In this document: positions 17,559 through 24,489 of the stretch, one piece after another
How positions within the stretch are numbered: position 1 is the first letter of the stretch
How the letters are laid out: every line of letters begins with the position of its first letter
DNA from: an uncultured bacterium
Lineage (GTDB): Bacteria; Bacillota; Clostridia; Oscillospirales; Oscillospiraceae
Assembly (NCBI GenBank): GCA_946548895.1
Contig: CAMNQF010000001.1
Location: 141,024-205,023, forward strand
Direction of reading: 5' to 3'
Length of the DNA: 64,000 nucleotides
Translations under genes and position numbers: made by a program
The notes under the pieces: model-generated
The model's input: the letters and a program-made list of their open reading frames with translations, nothing else
Databases searched by the model: none
Told to the model about the DNA's origin: nothing

Positions 17559-18185
17559 ATGCGGAATGAACACGCCCATGGCGTACAAGTAAGCGATACC
17601 AAAAATAAAATATTGGACAGTTGTCTCAGCTTGATGAGCAGGCGGTCGCTGAAGGAAATCAGGATCTCAGACATCTGTGCCGAGGCCGGCGTGACGACGG
17701 GAGCGTTCTACCACTATTTCTCCAAAAAGAGCGATATCATCCCGGAGCTCTACTGCCGGATCGACCGGGCGTTTACCGCTTTTTACCCAAAGCTTCGGGG
17801 CTCCTCCTGCCGGGAAAAGATTTCAGAATATCTCCTGCGGCACGCCAAATTTGCGGAGTCTTGCGGCTTGCAGCAGACCCGGAGCGTGTATTTTGAGCAG
17901 CTGGATTCGCAATATGGCTTTTTTGGAGATTTTAAACGGGGATTTGCGCACCACCTGCTGGAGCTTGTGGAAGAGGGGCAGGCAAAAGGCGAGCTGTCCG
18001 ATGAAAAAAGCGCGCAGGAAATCGCCACGGCTTTGATGAGCATTGAGCGGGGAGCCGTCTACTCCTGGTGCCTCACGGAAGGCGAGCTGTCCGCCAAGGC
18101 CCTCTCGCAAAAGCTGGTAGGAGCCTATCTGGGTTCGCTGGATTGCGTGGCTCAAGGCGTGGAACGCGGAAAGGAATCCGTATGA
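17559..18185 (+). CDS. TetR/AcrR family regulator (first of a paralogous pair)
   Basis: 208 aa. The N-terminal HTH is clear: ILDSCLSLMSRRSLKEIRISDICAEAGVTTGAFYHYFSKKSDI. The C-terminal ligand domain contains AVYSWCLTEGEL, which matches IYSWCLLKGEF in the next gene, so the two are paralogues. It probably represses the divergent acyl-CoA operon and itself through the TTCACTGAA palindromes and releases DNA on binding an acyl-CoA or the free acid (family precedent, inference). ATG start with AAGGAG. Its stop overlaps the next start (ATGA). Confidence 0.87.
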   Translation: MRNEHAHGVQVSDTKNKILDSCLSLMSRRSLKEIRISDICAEAGVTTGAFYHYFSKKSDIIPELYCRIDRAFTAFYPKLRGSSCREKISEYLLRHAKFAESCGLQQTRSVYFEQLDSQYGFFGDFKRGFAHHLLELVEEGQAKGELSDEKSAQEIATALMSIERGAVYSWCLTEGELSAKALSQKLVGAYLGSLDCVAQGVERGKESV

Positions 18186-18769
18186 AAACGACAAGGCAGC
18201 TCCAGGCGGAGAATACGAAAAAGCGGATTGTGGCGCACTATCTGGATATCATTCGGGAACGTCCGGCCAGCGAGGTTAAAATTTCTGAATTGTGCAAGCG
18301 GGCCAACATTTCCGTGGGTACTTACTACTATTATTATAAGGATAAGGACAGCGTCATCCGGGACATTTACTATCATATCGACGAACGGTTTATTGAAATC
18401 TACAAAGCATTGCGCGCGGACTCCTATGTAGGCCGCATTTTGGAGTATATTACCTATACGGGCAAGGAGGCGCAGAACTATTACGGCCTGCGGGCCGCCA
18501 CAACGATCTACCAGCTCCAGATGAAAATTGAGGGGAGCTTCTTCCTGGATATCACCAGGCCGTTCAGCCAAAATCTTTGCAAACTGCTGAACGGCGCCAT
18601 TGCGGCCGGCGAATTGCGGCCCGGCCTGGATATCCGAGCCACCACATTGGACTTGCTGTGCATTTTCCGGGGAATCATCTACTCCTGGTGCCTGCTCAAG
18701 GGCGAGTTTGACGTCGAAAATATGATCCATACCACAGTAGCCGCCTATATGAACCACTTGCGCGGATGA
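18182..18769 (+). CDS. TetR/AcrR family regulator (second of a paralogous pair)
   Basis: 195 aa from ATG 18182 (MKTTRQLQAENTKKRIV); the ORF-track start 38 codons earlier reads the upstream tetR in another frame. HTH: SEVKISELCKRANISVGTYYYYYKDKDSV. The C-terminal domain shares IYSWCL with the upstream regulator. The 4-nt overlap implies translational coupling and roughly equal amounts of both proteins, so a heterodimer or two-signal control of the acyl-CoA operon is possible. A run of five Tyr (GTYYYYYKD) at the recognition helix end is unusual but consistent with the YxYF position of TetR proteins. Confidence 0.85.
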   Translation: MKTTRQLQAENTKKRIVAHYLDIIRERPASEVKISELCKRANISVGTYYYYYKDKDSVIRDIYYHIDERFIEIYKALRADSYVGRILEYITYTGKEAQNYYGLRAATTIYQLQMKIEGSFFLDITRPFSQNLCKLLNGAIAAGELRPGLDIRATTLDLLCIFRGIIYSWCLLKGEFDVENMIHTTVAAYMNHLRG

Positions 18770-18816
18770 GGTCTAAATTTGCTGCCAAGAGCTCCAAATT
18801 TTACCCTATGCCGTCC

Positions 18817-18845
18817 TTGACGCTGGGGGCCGAAGAGAGTATAGT
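18817..18845 (+). promoter_or_regulatory. Promoter of the alcohol dehydrogenase gene
   Basis: TTGACG (18817-18822) and TATAGT (18840-18845) with a 17-bp spacer, followed by a leader of about 45 nt and AGGAGGT before the ATG. Confidence 0.75.
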
Positions 18846-18897
18846 AAAAGTAAGGACCCAAAACCAGGAAATTAAATATAACAGGAGGTAGTTTCCA

Positions 18898-20043
18898 ATG
18901 GCTGTCAACCGCTTCGTACTCAACGGCATTTCCTACCACGGCAAGGGCGCGATCCAGGAGATTCCCGGCATCATCGCCGCCAAGGGCGTGAAGAAGGCGT
19001 TCATCGCCTCCGACCCGGACCTGGTGAAGTTCGGCATCACCAAAAAGGTGACTGACCTGCTGGAAGCCAACGGTATGGCCTACGAGGTCTACGACCACAT
19101 CAAGCCCAACCCCACCATTGAGAACGTGGTAGAGGGCGTGGAGGCCTACAAGAAGTCCGGCGCGGACTATATGATTACCATCGGCGGCGGCTCCTCCATG
19201 GACACCGGCAAGGCCATCGGCATCATCATCAACAACCCGGAGTTTGCCGACGTGCGCTCCCTGGAGGGGGTGGCCCCCACCAAGAACCGCACCGTGTTCA
19301 CCATCGCCGTCCCCACCACCGCCGGCACCGCCGCAGAGGCCACCATCAACTACGTCATCACTGACGTGGAGAAGAAGCGCAAGTTTGTGTGCGTGGACGT
19401 GAACGATATCCCGGACGTGGCCATTGTGGATCCCGACATGATGTCCACCATGCCCAAGGGGCTCACCGCCGCCACCGGCATGGACGCCCTCACCCACGCC
19501 ATTGAGGGCTACACCACCGCCGCCGCCTGGGAGCTGGCCGACTGCCTGAACCTGGAGGCCATCAAGCTCATCGCCGCCAACCTGCGCAAGGCGGTCAACA
19601 ACGACCCCGAGGGCCGGGAGGCCATGGCCCTGGGCCAGTTCGTCACCGGCATGGCCTTCTCCAACGTGGGCCTGGGCATCGCCCACTCCATGGCCCACAC
19701 CCTGGGCGCGGTGTACGACACCCCCCACGGCGTGGCCTGCGCCATGATGCTGCCCATCGTCATGGAATTCAACCAGGAGGCCACCGGCGACAAGTTCAAG
19801 TACATCGCCGAGGCCATGGGGGTGGACACCGCCGGGATGGATCAGGCCGCCTACCGCAAGGCCGCCATCGACGCGGTGCGCCAGCTGTCTGTGGATGTGG
19901 GCATCCCCACCAAGCTGGAGGCCATGAAGGAGGAGGACCTGGAATTCCTGGCCCAGTCCGCCGCCGCCGACGCCTGCGCCCCCGGCAACCCCAAGGCCGC
20001 CTCCGTGGAGGACTTCAAGGCCCTGTTCCGCAAGATCATGTGA
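18898..20043 (+). CDS. Iron-containing alcohol dehydrogenase (FucO-like)
   Basis: 381 aa group III alcohol dehydrogenase. NAD(P) site GGGSSMDTGKAIG; metal-ligand region GMDALTHAIEGYTT (Asp, His) and GIAHSMAHTLGAVYDTPHGVACA (His, His). Closest in look to lactaldehyde:propanediol oxidoreductase and 1,3-propanediol dehydrogenase types. It interconverts an alcohol and aldehyde with NAD(H); the physiological substrate is not evident. Codon use is extreme (almost all C or G at third positions), more biased than its neighbours, suggesting high expression. Own consensus promoter and terminator, so monocistronic. A 436-codon antisense ORF over it is a GC-bias shadow. Confidence 0.92.
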   Translation: MAVNRFVLNGISYHGKGAIQEIPGIIAAKGVKKAFIASDPDLVKFGITKKVTDLLEANGMAYEVYDHIKPNPTIENVVEGVEAYKKSGADYMITIGGGSSMDTGKAIGIIINNPEFADVRSLEGVAPTKNRTVFTIAVPTTAGTAAEATINYVITDVEKKRKFVCVDVNDIPDVAIVDPDMMSTMPKGLTAATGMDALTHAIEGYTTAAAWELADCLNLEAIKLIAANLRKAVNNDPEGREAMALGQFVTGMAFSNVGLGIAHSMAHTLGAVYDTPHGVACAMMLPIVMEFNQEATGDKFKYIAEAMGVDTAGMDQAAYRKAAIDAVRQLSVDVGIPTKLEAMKEEDLEFLAQSAAADACAPGNPKAASVEDFKALFRKIM

Positions 20044-20061
20044 GCGTTTTTTCAAATTTGG

Positions 20062-20091
20062 CAGAGGCGGGCTTCGGCCCGCCTCTGTTTT
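20062..20091 (+). terminator. Rho-independent terminator after the alcohol dehydrogenase
   Basis: An 11-bp perfect stem with TTCG loop followed by TTTT, 18 bp after the stop codon. Confidence 0.92.
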
Positions 20092-20154
20092 GACAGAACC
20101 TCTATCCCTATTTTTGCAGGGCCGAAATTTATTCTTTCATTTTGTGGAAAGGGG

Positions 20155-20183
20155 TTGACAACTTGTTCTACAAGAGGTATACT
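20155..20183 (+). promoter_or_regulatory. Promoter of leader cassette 1
   Basis: TTGACA (20155-20160), 17-bp spacer, TATACT (20178-20183). The context GGGGTTGACAAC is repeated exactly at the second cassette promoter (20429), showing the two cassettes are related. Confidence 0.9.
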
Positions 20184-20230
20184 TGCCCCGAACTGAGAGA
20201 TCATTCCAGCACGAAAGGAGGCGCTGAGAG

Positions 20231-20335
20231 ATGGACTTCAACAAGATCATCGAGGTCAAGCTGCTCTATAAGGACGAGAGCAAAATTGAGAACAGCGGGC
20301 TGCTGGGGTATTTGTGCCTCTGCGGGCTGAAATAA
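20231..20335 (+). CDS. Leader peptide 1 (34 aa), candidate regulatory arrest peptide
   Basis: Short ORF missed by the track. It starts at ATG 20231 after AAAGGAGG (9-nt spacing) and ends at TAA just before an intrinsic terminator. N terminus MDFNKIIEVKLLYKDES; C terminus SGLLGYLCLCGLK. The second leader (20503) has an unrelated N terminus but the same C-terminal core SGxLGYLCxxG placed in the same register to its stop codon, five residues after GYLC. That pattern (conserved last dozen residues, strong RBS, terminator right after the stop, exporter genes downstream) fits ribosome-mediated transcription attenuation as known for bmrCD of Bacillus subtilis with its BmrB leader. An exported signal peptide is the alternative. 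Function is inferred. Confidence 0.75.
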   Translation: MDFNKIIEVKLLYKDESKIENSGLLGYLCLCGLK

Positions 20336-20354
20336 GCCCATTGCCGGGATTCGG

Positions 20355-20387
20355 ACCGCCCCTCTGCGCAAGAGGGGCGGTTTTTTT
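20355..20387 (+). terminator. Attenuator/terminator of leader cassette 1
   Basis: An 11-bp perfect stem (ACCGCCCCTCT / AGAGGGGCGGT) with a GCGCA loop and a T7 tract, 19 bp after the leader 1 stop. A small hairpin (GGGCT/AGCCC) spans the leader stop codon and could be an alternative structure controlled by the ribosome. Confidence 0.88.
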
Positions 20388-20428
20388 GCCCGGACAAAAA
20401 ATTCCACCTGTTTGATGAAAAAAAGGGG

Positions 20429-20457
20429 TTGACAACGCCCCTGAGAAGGAATATACT
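20429..20457 (+). promoter_or_regulatory. Promoter of leader cassette 2
   Basis: TTGACA (20429-20434), 17-bp spacer, TATACT (20452-20457), 274 bp after the promoter of cassette 1 and with identical core hexamers. Confidence 0.9.
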
Positions 20458-20502
20458 GGGCAACGCTGTTAAATGATTACACGATGAAAGGAGGCGCACA
20501 CC

Positions 20503-20610
20503 ATGACGATGATGACTGCCGCTAATTTGTGGGGCTTTGGGGCCAATGCTGCCTTTTGCCATAAGAAGAGTGGACCGTTGGGATATTTGTGCGCCTTTGG
20601 AATGGGATAG
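20503..20610 (+). CDS. Leader peptide 2 (35 aa), candidate regulatory arrest peptide
   Basis: Short ORF from ATG 20503 after AAAGGAGGCGC to TAG. N terminus MTMMTAANLWGFGANAAF; C terminus SGPLGYLCAFGMG. It shares SGxLGYLCxxG with leader 1 at the same distance from the stop, and the two also share the RBS block AAAGGAGGCGC. The next gene, the first ABC exporter subunit, begins 90 bp downstream, past another terminator. The peptide is too short and too hydrophobic at its end to be an enzyme. Likely cis-acting control of the exporter (inference); secretion by the exporter as a peptide signal is a less likely alternative. Confidence 0.75.
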   Translation: MTMMTAANLWGFGANAAFCHKKSGPLGYLCAFGMG

Positions 20611-20639
20611 GATTCTCCTTTCCACACCGTTGGTTTGCC

Positions 20640-20670
20640 GCGTCCCTCTGTCCAGAGGGACGCTTTTTTT
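20640..20670 (+). terminator. Attenuator/terminator of leader cassette 2
   Basis: A 10-bp perfect stem (GCGTCCCTCT / AGAGGGACGC) with GTCC loop and T7 tract, between leader 2 and the exporter operon. Since no promoter is visible between it and the ATG at 20700, exporter expression should need read-through. An alternative hairpin (TGGAA...TTCCA) spans the leader 2 stop. Confidence 0.88.
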
Positions 20671-20699
20671 GCGTCCGCCGCGCCGGGAAAGGAGATTAC

Positions 20700-22541
20700 A
20701 TGGAATCACACGTCAAGCTGTCCAGAAAGGACAAAATATCGCTTATCCTGCGCCATTTGGAGGGAAACTGGGGCTTTTTTGCCGGGGCAATCCTCTTGGC
20801 GTATATGAACACCATCTGCAACGCCATCATCCCGCAGATCATCAGCGTCACCGTGGACTCGGTGCTGGGGAGCGAGGCGCCCGACCTGCCCGGCTTCCTC
20901 CGGGCCCTGCTGCCCCTGGACCGGCTCCGCGCCGACCCCTGGGCCGCCCTCTGGACCGCGGCGGGGGCGGTGGTGCTGGCCGCCGCCATTCGGGGTGTGT
21001 GCATCTACGGAATGCGCGTCAACCTGGCCAAGGGTTCCGAGGGCTTTGTGAAAAAGCTGCGGGACAATCTGTACAGCCACATCCAGCGCCTGAGTTTTGA
21101 CTGGCACACCGCCCACGCCACCGGCGACATCATCCAGCGGTGCACCTCCGACGTGGAGGTCATCCGCACCTTTGTCTGCAACCAGCTGATGGAGGTGCTG
21201 CGCACCGTGTTCCTGATCGCGCTGTACACCGGCATCATGCTGGTGATGAACTGGAAGCTGGCCCTGGTGTCCCTGGCCTTTACCCCGGTGACGGGACTGG
21301 CCTCGGGGGTGTTTTACGGCAAAATCTCCGCCCGGTTCAAGGCCGCCGACGAGGCGGAGGGCGAGCTGACCACCTGCGCCCAGGAGAACCTCACCGGCGT
21401 GCGGGTGGTGCGGGCCTTTGGCCGGGAGAAGTTTGAGATCGACCGCTTCGCCCAGAAAAATAACCGCTTTTCCAACCTGTGGGTGGAGCTGGGCAAGGTG
21501 CTCAGCGTCTACTGGGCCTCCGGCGTGTTCCTGGTCTGCCTCCAGATCATGGCGGTAATCGTGGCCGGGTCCGTGGCGGCGGTAAACGGCGCCATTACCC
21601 TGGGCGATTTCCAGGCCTTCGTCATCTACAACAGCGCTATGGCCTGGCCGGTGCGCTCCCTGGGCCGGGTGCTGTCCGAGATGAGCAAGGCCGGGGTGTC
21701 CATGGACCGGGTGGGCTACATTCTCCAGGCGGAGGAGGAGTCCGACCGGCCCGCCGCCGGCCCCGTGAACCTGCGCGGTGATATCGTCTTTGACCACGTC
21801 ACCTTCGGCTACGAGGGGCAGGAGGTACTCCGGGACGTGTCCTTCACCATCCCCTGGGGGAGCACCTTCGCCATCCTGGGGGGGACGGGCTCGGGCAAGT
21901 CCACCCTGGTCCACCTGCTGGACCGCCTCTATGACCTGGGGGAGGGCCAGGGTTCCATCACCATCGGCGGGGTGGATATCCGGGACGTCAGCCGGGACAG
22001 CCTGCGCCGCCAGATCGGCCTGGTGCTCCAGGAGCCTTTCCTGTTCTCCCAGACCATCCGGGAGAACATCGCCGCCACCCGGCCGGACGCCCCGGAGGAG
22101 GAGCTGCGGGCCTGCGCCCAGACCGCCTGCGTGGACGAGGCCATCGCGGACCTGCCCAACGGCTATGAGACCGTGGTGGGCGAGCGGGGCGTGACCCTGT
22201 CCGGCGGGCAGAAACAGCGGGTGGCCATCGCCCGGATGCTGCTGCAAAACGCCCCGGTGATGGTGTTTGACGACTCCCTGTCCGCCGTGGACTCGGAGAC
22301 GGACGCCAAGATCCGCGCCGCCCTGAAGGAGCGCATGGCCCAGGCCACCGTCATTTTGATCTCCCACCGAATCACCACGCTGATGCAGGCCGACCGTATC
22401 CTGGTGCTGGACGGGGGACGGGTGGCGGATATCGGCGCCCACGGGGAGCTGACCGCCCGGCCGGGCATTTACAGGGAGATCTATGAAATCCAGATGAACA
22501 GCGACGACCGCGCCCTGGTGGAGGAAGGAGGGGAGGCATAA
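20700..22541 (+). CDS. ABC exporter half-transporter, subunit with degenerate Walker B
   Basis: 613 aa from ATG 20700 with AAAGGAG upstream; the ORF-track start lies before the terminator. Six-TM exporter domain (about 1-340) followed by a nucleotide-binding domain. Walker A GGTGSGKST; signature canonical LSGGQKQR; but the Walker B end is VMVFDDSLSAVD, with Asp where the catalytic Glu normally sits. In heterodimeric exporters (BmrC/BmrD, TM287/288) one subunit carries exactly this Asp and supplies the intact signature to the active site of its partner. So this is the BmrC/TM287-like half. Membrane protein, likely drug or peptide efflux. One-base overlap with the next gene. Confidence 0.92.
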   Translation: MESHVKLSRKDKISLILRHLEGNWGFFAGAILLAYMNTICNAIIPQIISVTVDSVLGSEAPDLPGFLRALLPLDRLRADPWAALWTAAGAVVLAAAIRGVCIYGMRVNLAKGSEGFVKKLRDNLYSHIQRLSFDWHTAHATGDIIQRCTSDVEVIRTFVCNQLMEVLRTVFLIALYTGIMLVMNWKLALVSLAFTPVTGLASGVFYGKISARFKAADEAEGELTTCAQENLTGVRVVRAFGREKFEIDRFAQKNNRFSNLWVELGKVLSVYWASGVFLVCLQIMAVIVAGSVAAVNGAITLGDFQAFVIYNSAMAWPVRSLGRVLSEMSKAGVSMDRVGYILQAEEESDRPAAGPVNLRGDIVFDHVTFGYEGQEVLRDVSFTIPWGSTFAILGGTGSGKSTLVHLLDRLYDLGEGQGSITIGGVDIRDVSRDSLRRQIGLVLQEPFLFSQTIRENIAATRPDAPEEELRACAQTACVDEAIADLPNGYETVVGERGVTLSGGQKQRVAIARMLLQNAPVMVFDDSLSAVDSETDAKIRAALKERMAQATVILISHRITTLMQADRILVLDGGRVADIGAHGELTARPGIYREIYEIQMNSDDRALVEEGGEA

Positions 22542-24370
22542 TGGCCGCCATTGACGAAAAAGAATACACCCAAGCCTTTAATTGGTCCATTTGGAAGCGG
22601 CTGCTGCCCATTTTGGCCCGTTTCAAGGGGTATTTCGCAGGGATGATCGGGACGGCCGCCGTGTCTGATTTGGTGGACGCGGCGCTGCCCCTGTTCCAGA
22701 TGTATGCCATTGCCAGTTTCATTGAGGCGGGGACCCTGGACGGGCTGATCCCCTTTGCGGCGGTGTACGGGGCGGTGATCCTCTTTCAGAGCGTCCTGGT
22801 GGTGTTGAGCACCCGCTGCACCATGAAGATCGAAATGTATCTGGGCCGGGACCTGCGGCGGGACCTGTTCGAGCACTTGCAGCGGCTGTCCCTGTCCTTC
22901 TACAACGTCACCCCGGTGGGCTACCTCCTCACCCGCGTGACCAACGACACCAACCGCATTGCGGGCAATCTGGCCTGGGGCCTGCTGGACATGGTGGACG
23001 TGGTGTTCTATGTGGCCAGCACCTTCACCATCATGCTGCTGCTCAACTGGCAGCTGGCCCTGGTGGTCATGCTGGTGGTGCCCTTTGTGGCGGCGCTGAC
23101 GGGCTGGTTCCAGCCCCGCATCCTCCACTGGACCCGGAAGGTGCGCAAGATCAACTCCAAGATCACCGGCGCGTTCAACGAGGGCATCACCGGGGCCAAA
23201 ACCACCAAGACCCTGGTCATGGAGGATCAGAGCATCCGCGGCTTCCGGGACCTCACCGGCAGCATGAACCGCTCCGCCGTCCGGGCGGCCCGGCTCAACG
23301 CGGTGTATATCCCGGTGACGCTGTTTTTCTCTACCCTGACGGTGGCCATCGTGCTGCTGCGGGGAGGCTGGCTGGTGGAGGAGCAGGTGATGGAGATTGC
23401 CACCCTGTCCGCTTTCATCACCTATGCCATGAACATCTTTGAGCCCATTCAGAACCTGACGGGCAACCTGGCGGAATTCATCGCCGTCCAGGCCTCCATT
23501 GAGCGGGTCACCGGCCTTTTGGATGAGGAGCCCCAGGTTGCCGACACGCCCGGGGTTGTGGAAAAATACGGCGACTGCTTCCATCCCAAGCGGGAAAACT
23601 GGGAGCCGCTGAACGGGGAGATTGAGTTCCGCGACGTGACCTTCCGCTACCCGGACGGCGGGGACAACGTGCTGGAGCACTTTAACCTGAAGATTCCCGC
23701 CGGGTCCACCGTGGCCATTGTGGGGGAGACGGGGGCGGGCAAGTCCACCCTGGTCAACCTGGCCTGCCGGTTCTTCGAGCCCACGGAGGGCCAGATCCTC
23801 ATCGACGGCCGGGACTACCGGGAGCGCAGCCAGCTGTGGCTCCACTCCAACATCGGCTATGTGCTGCAAAGCCCCCACCTGTTCTCCGGGTCGGTCCGGG
23901 AAAATATCCGCTACGGGCGATTGGACGCATCCGACGCCGAGATTGAGGCGGCGGCGCGGGCGGTGTCGGCGGACAAGGTGGCGGCCAAACTGGAGCGGGG
24001 CTGGGATAGCGACGTCGGCGAGGAGGGCGACCGCCTGTCCACCGGCGAGAAGCAGCTGATTTCCTTTGCCCGGGCGGTGCTGGCTGACCCCCGCATCTTC
24101 GTGCTGGACGAGGCCACCTCCTCCATTGACACCCAGACCGAGCAGGATATCCAAAACGCCATCGACCACCTGCTGCAAGACCGCACCTCTTTCCTCATCG
24201 CCCACCGGCTGTCCACCATCCGCAAGGCGGACATGATCCTGGTAGTCAAGGACGGCCGGATCGTGGAGCAGGGCACCCACCAGTCCCTGCTGAGGGCACG
24301 GGGCTATTATCACGACCTGTACAGCAAGCAGTTCGCGGAGGAAAACGCGGCCAAGGTGCTGGGGGCGTAA
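22541..24370 (+). CDS. ABC exporter half-transporter, subunit with catalytic Walker B
   Basis: 609 aa, N-terminal six-TM domain and C-terminal ATPase. Walker A GETGAGKST; Walker B IFVLDEATSSID with the catalytic Glu; signature degenerate, LSTGEKQL instead of LSGGQ. This is the complement of the upstream subunit: one composite site (this Walker A/B plus the upstream LSGGQ) is complete and the other is degenerate. That is the BmrD/TM288-like half of an asymmetric exporter. ATG overlaps the upstream TAA by one base (TAATG), implying coupled synthesis and 1:1 assembly. Substrate unknown; leader-peptide control points to ribosome-targeting or other antimicrobials. Confidence 0.92.
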   Translation: MAAIDEKEYTQAFNWSIWKRLLPILARFKGYFAGMIGTAAVSDLVDAALPLFQMYAIASFIEAGTLDGLIPFAAVYGAVILFQSVLVVLSTRCTMKIEMYLGRDLRRDLFEHLQRLSLSFYNVTPVGYLLTRVTNDTNRIAGNLAWGLLDMVDVVFYVASTFTIMLLLNWQLALVVMLVVPFVAALTGWFQPRILHWTRKVRKINSKITGAFNEGITGAKTTKTLVMEDQSIRGFRDLTGSMNRSAVRAARLNAVYIPVTLFFSTLTVAIVLLRGGWLVEEQVMEIATLSAFITYAMNIFEPIQNLTGNLAEFIAVQASIERVTGLLDEEPQVADTPGVVEKYGDCFHPKRENWEPLNGEIEFRDVTFRYPDGGDNVLEHFNLKIPAGSTVAIVGETGAGKSTLVNLACRFFEPTEGQILIDGRDYRERSQLWLHSNIGYVLQSPHLFSGSVRENIRYGRLDASDAEIEAAARAVSADKVAAKLERGWDSDVGEEGDRLSTGEKQLISFARAVLADPRIFVLDEATSSIDTQTEQDIQNAIDHLLQDRTSFLIAHRLSTIRKADMILVVKDGRIVEQGTHQSLLRARGYYHDLYSKQFAEENAAKVLGA

Positions 24371-24380
24371 TCAAAAAGCG

Positions 24381-24416
24381 AGCTGCCCGCCGCTCCGCGG
24401 CGGGCAGCTTGTTTGA
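24381..24416 (+). terminator. Terminator of the ABC exporter operon
   Basis: A 13-bp perfect GC stem with a TCC loop followed by TGTTTGATT, ten bases after the stop. The remaining 70 bp to the convergent regulator gene hold nothing else I can identify. Confidence 0.85.
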
Positions 24417-24489
24417 TTCAGGGGCGATACGGCGGAGGAGGCGGGCGCGGCGGTCCCCTGCGGAGCGGGGCACGCCGGGCTGAGGCGCG

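Noticed and set aside
18745-20055. 436-codon minus-strand ORF over the alcohol dehydrogenase
   Set aside because: The plus strand encodes a complete iron-containing alcohol dehydrogenase with promoter, RBS and terminator; the antisense product is His/Gly/Val repeats.
20142-20330. 62-codon ORF over leader cassette 1
   Set aside because: Its ATG lies before the -35 box and it is out of frame with the RBS-led leader peptide.
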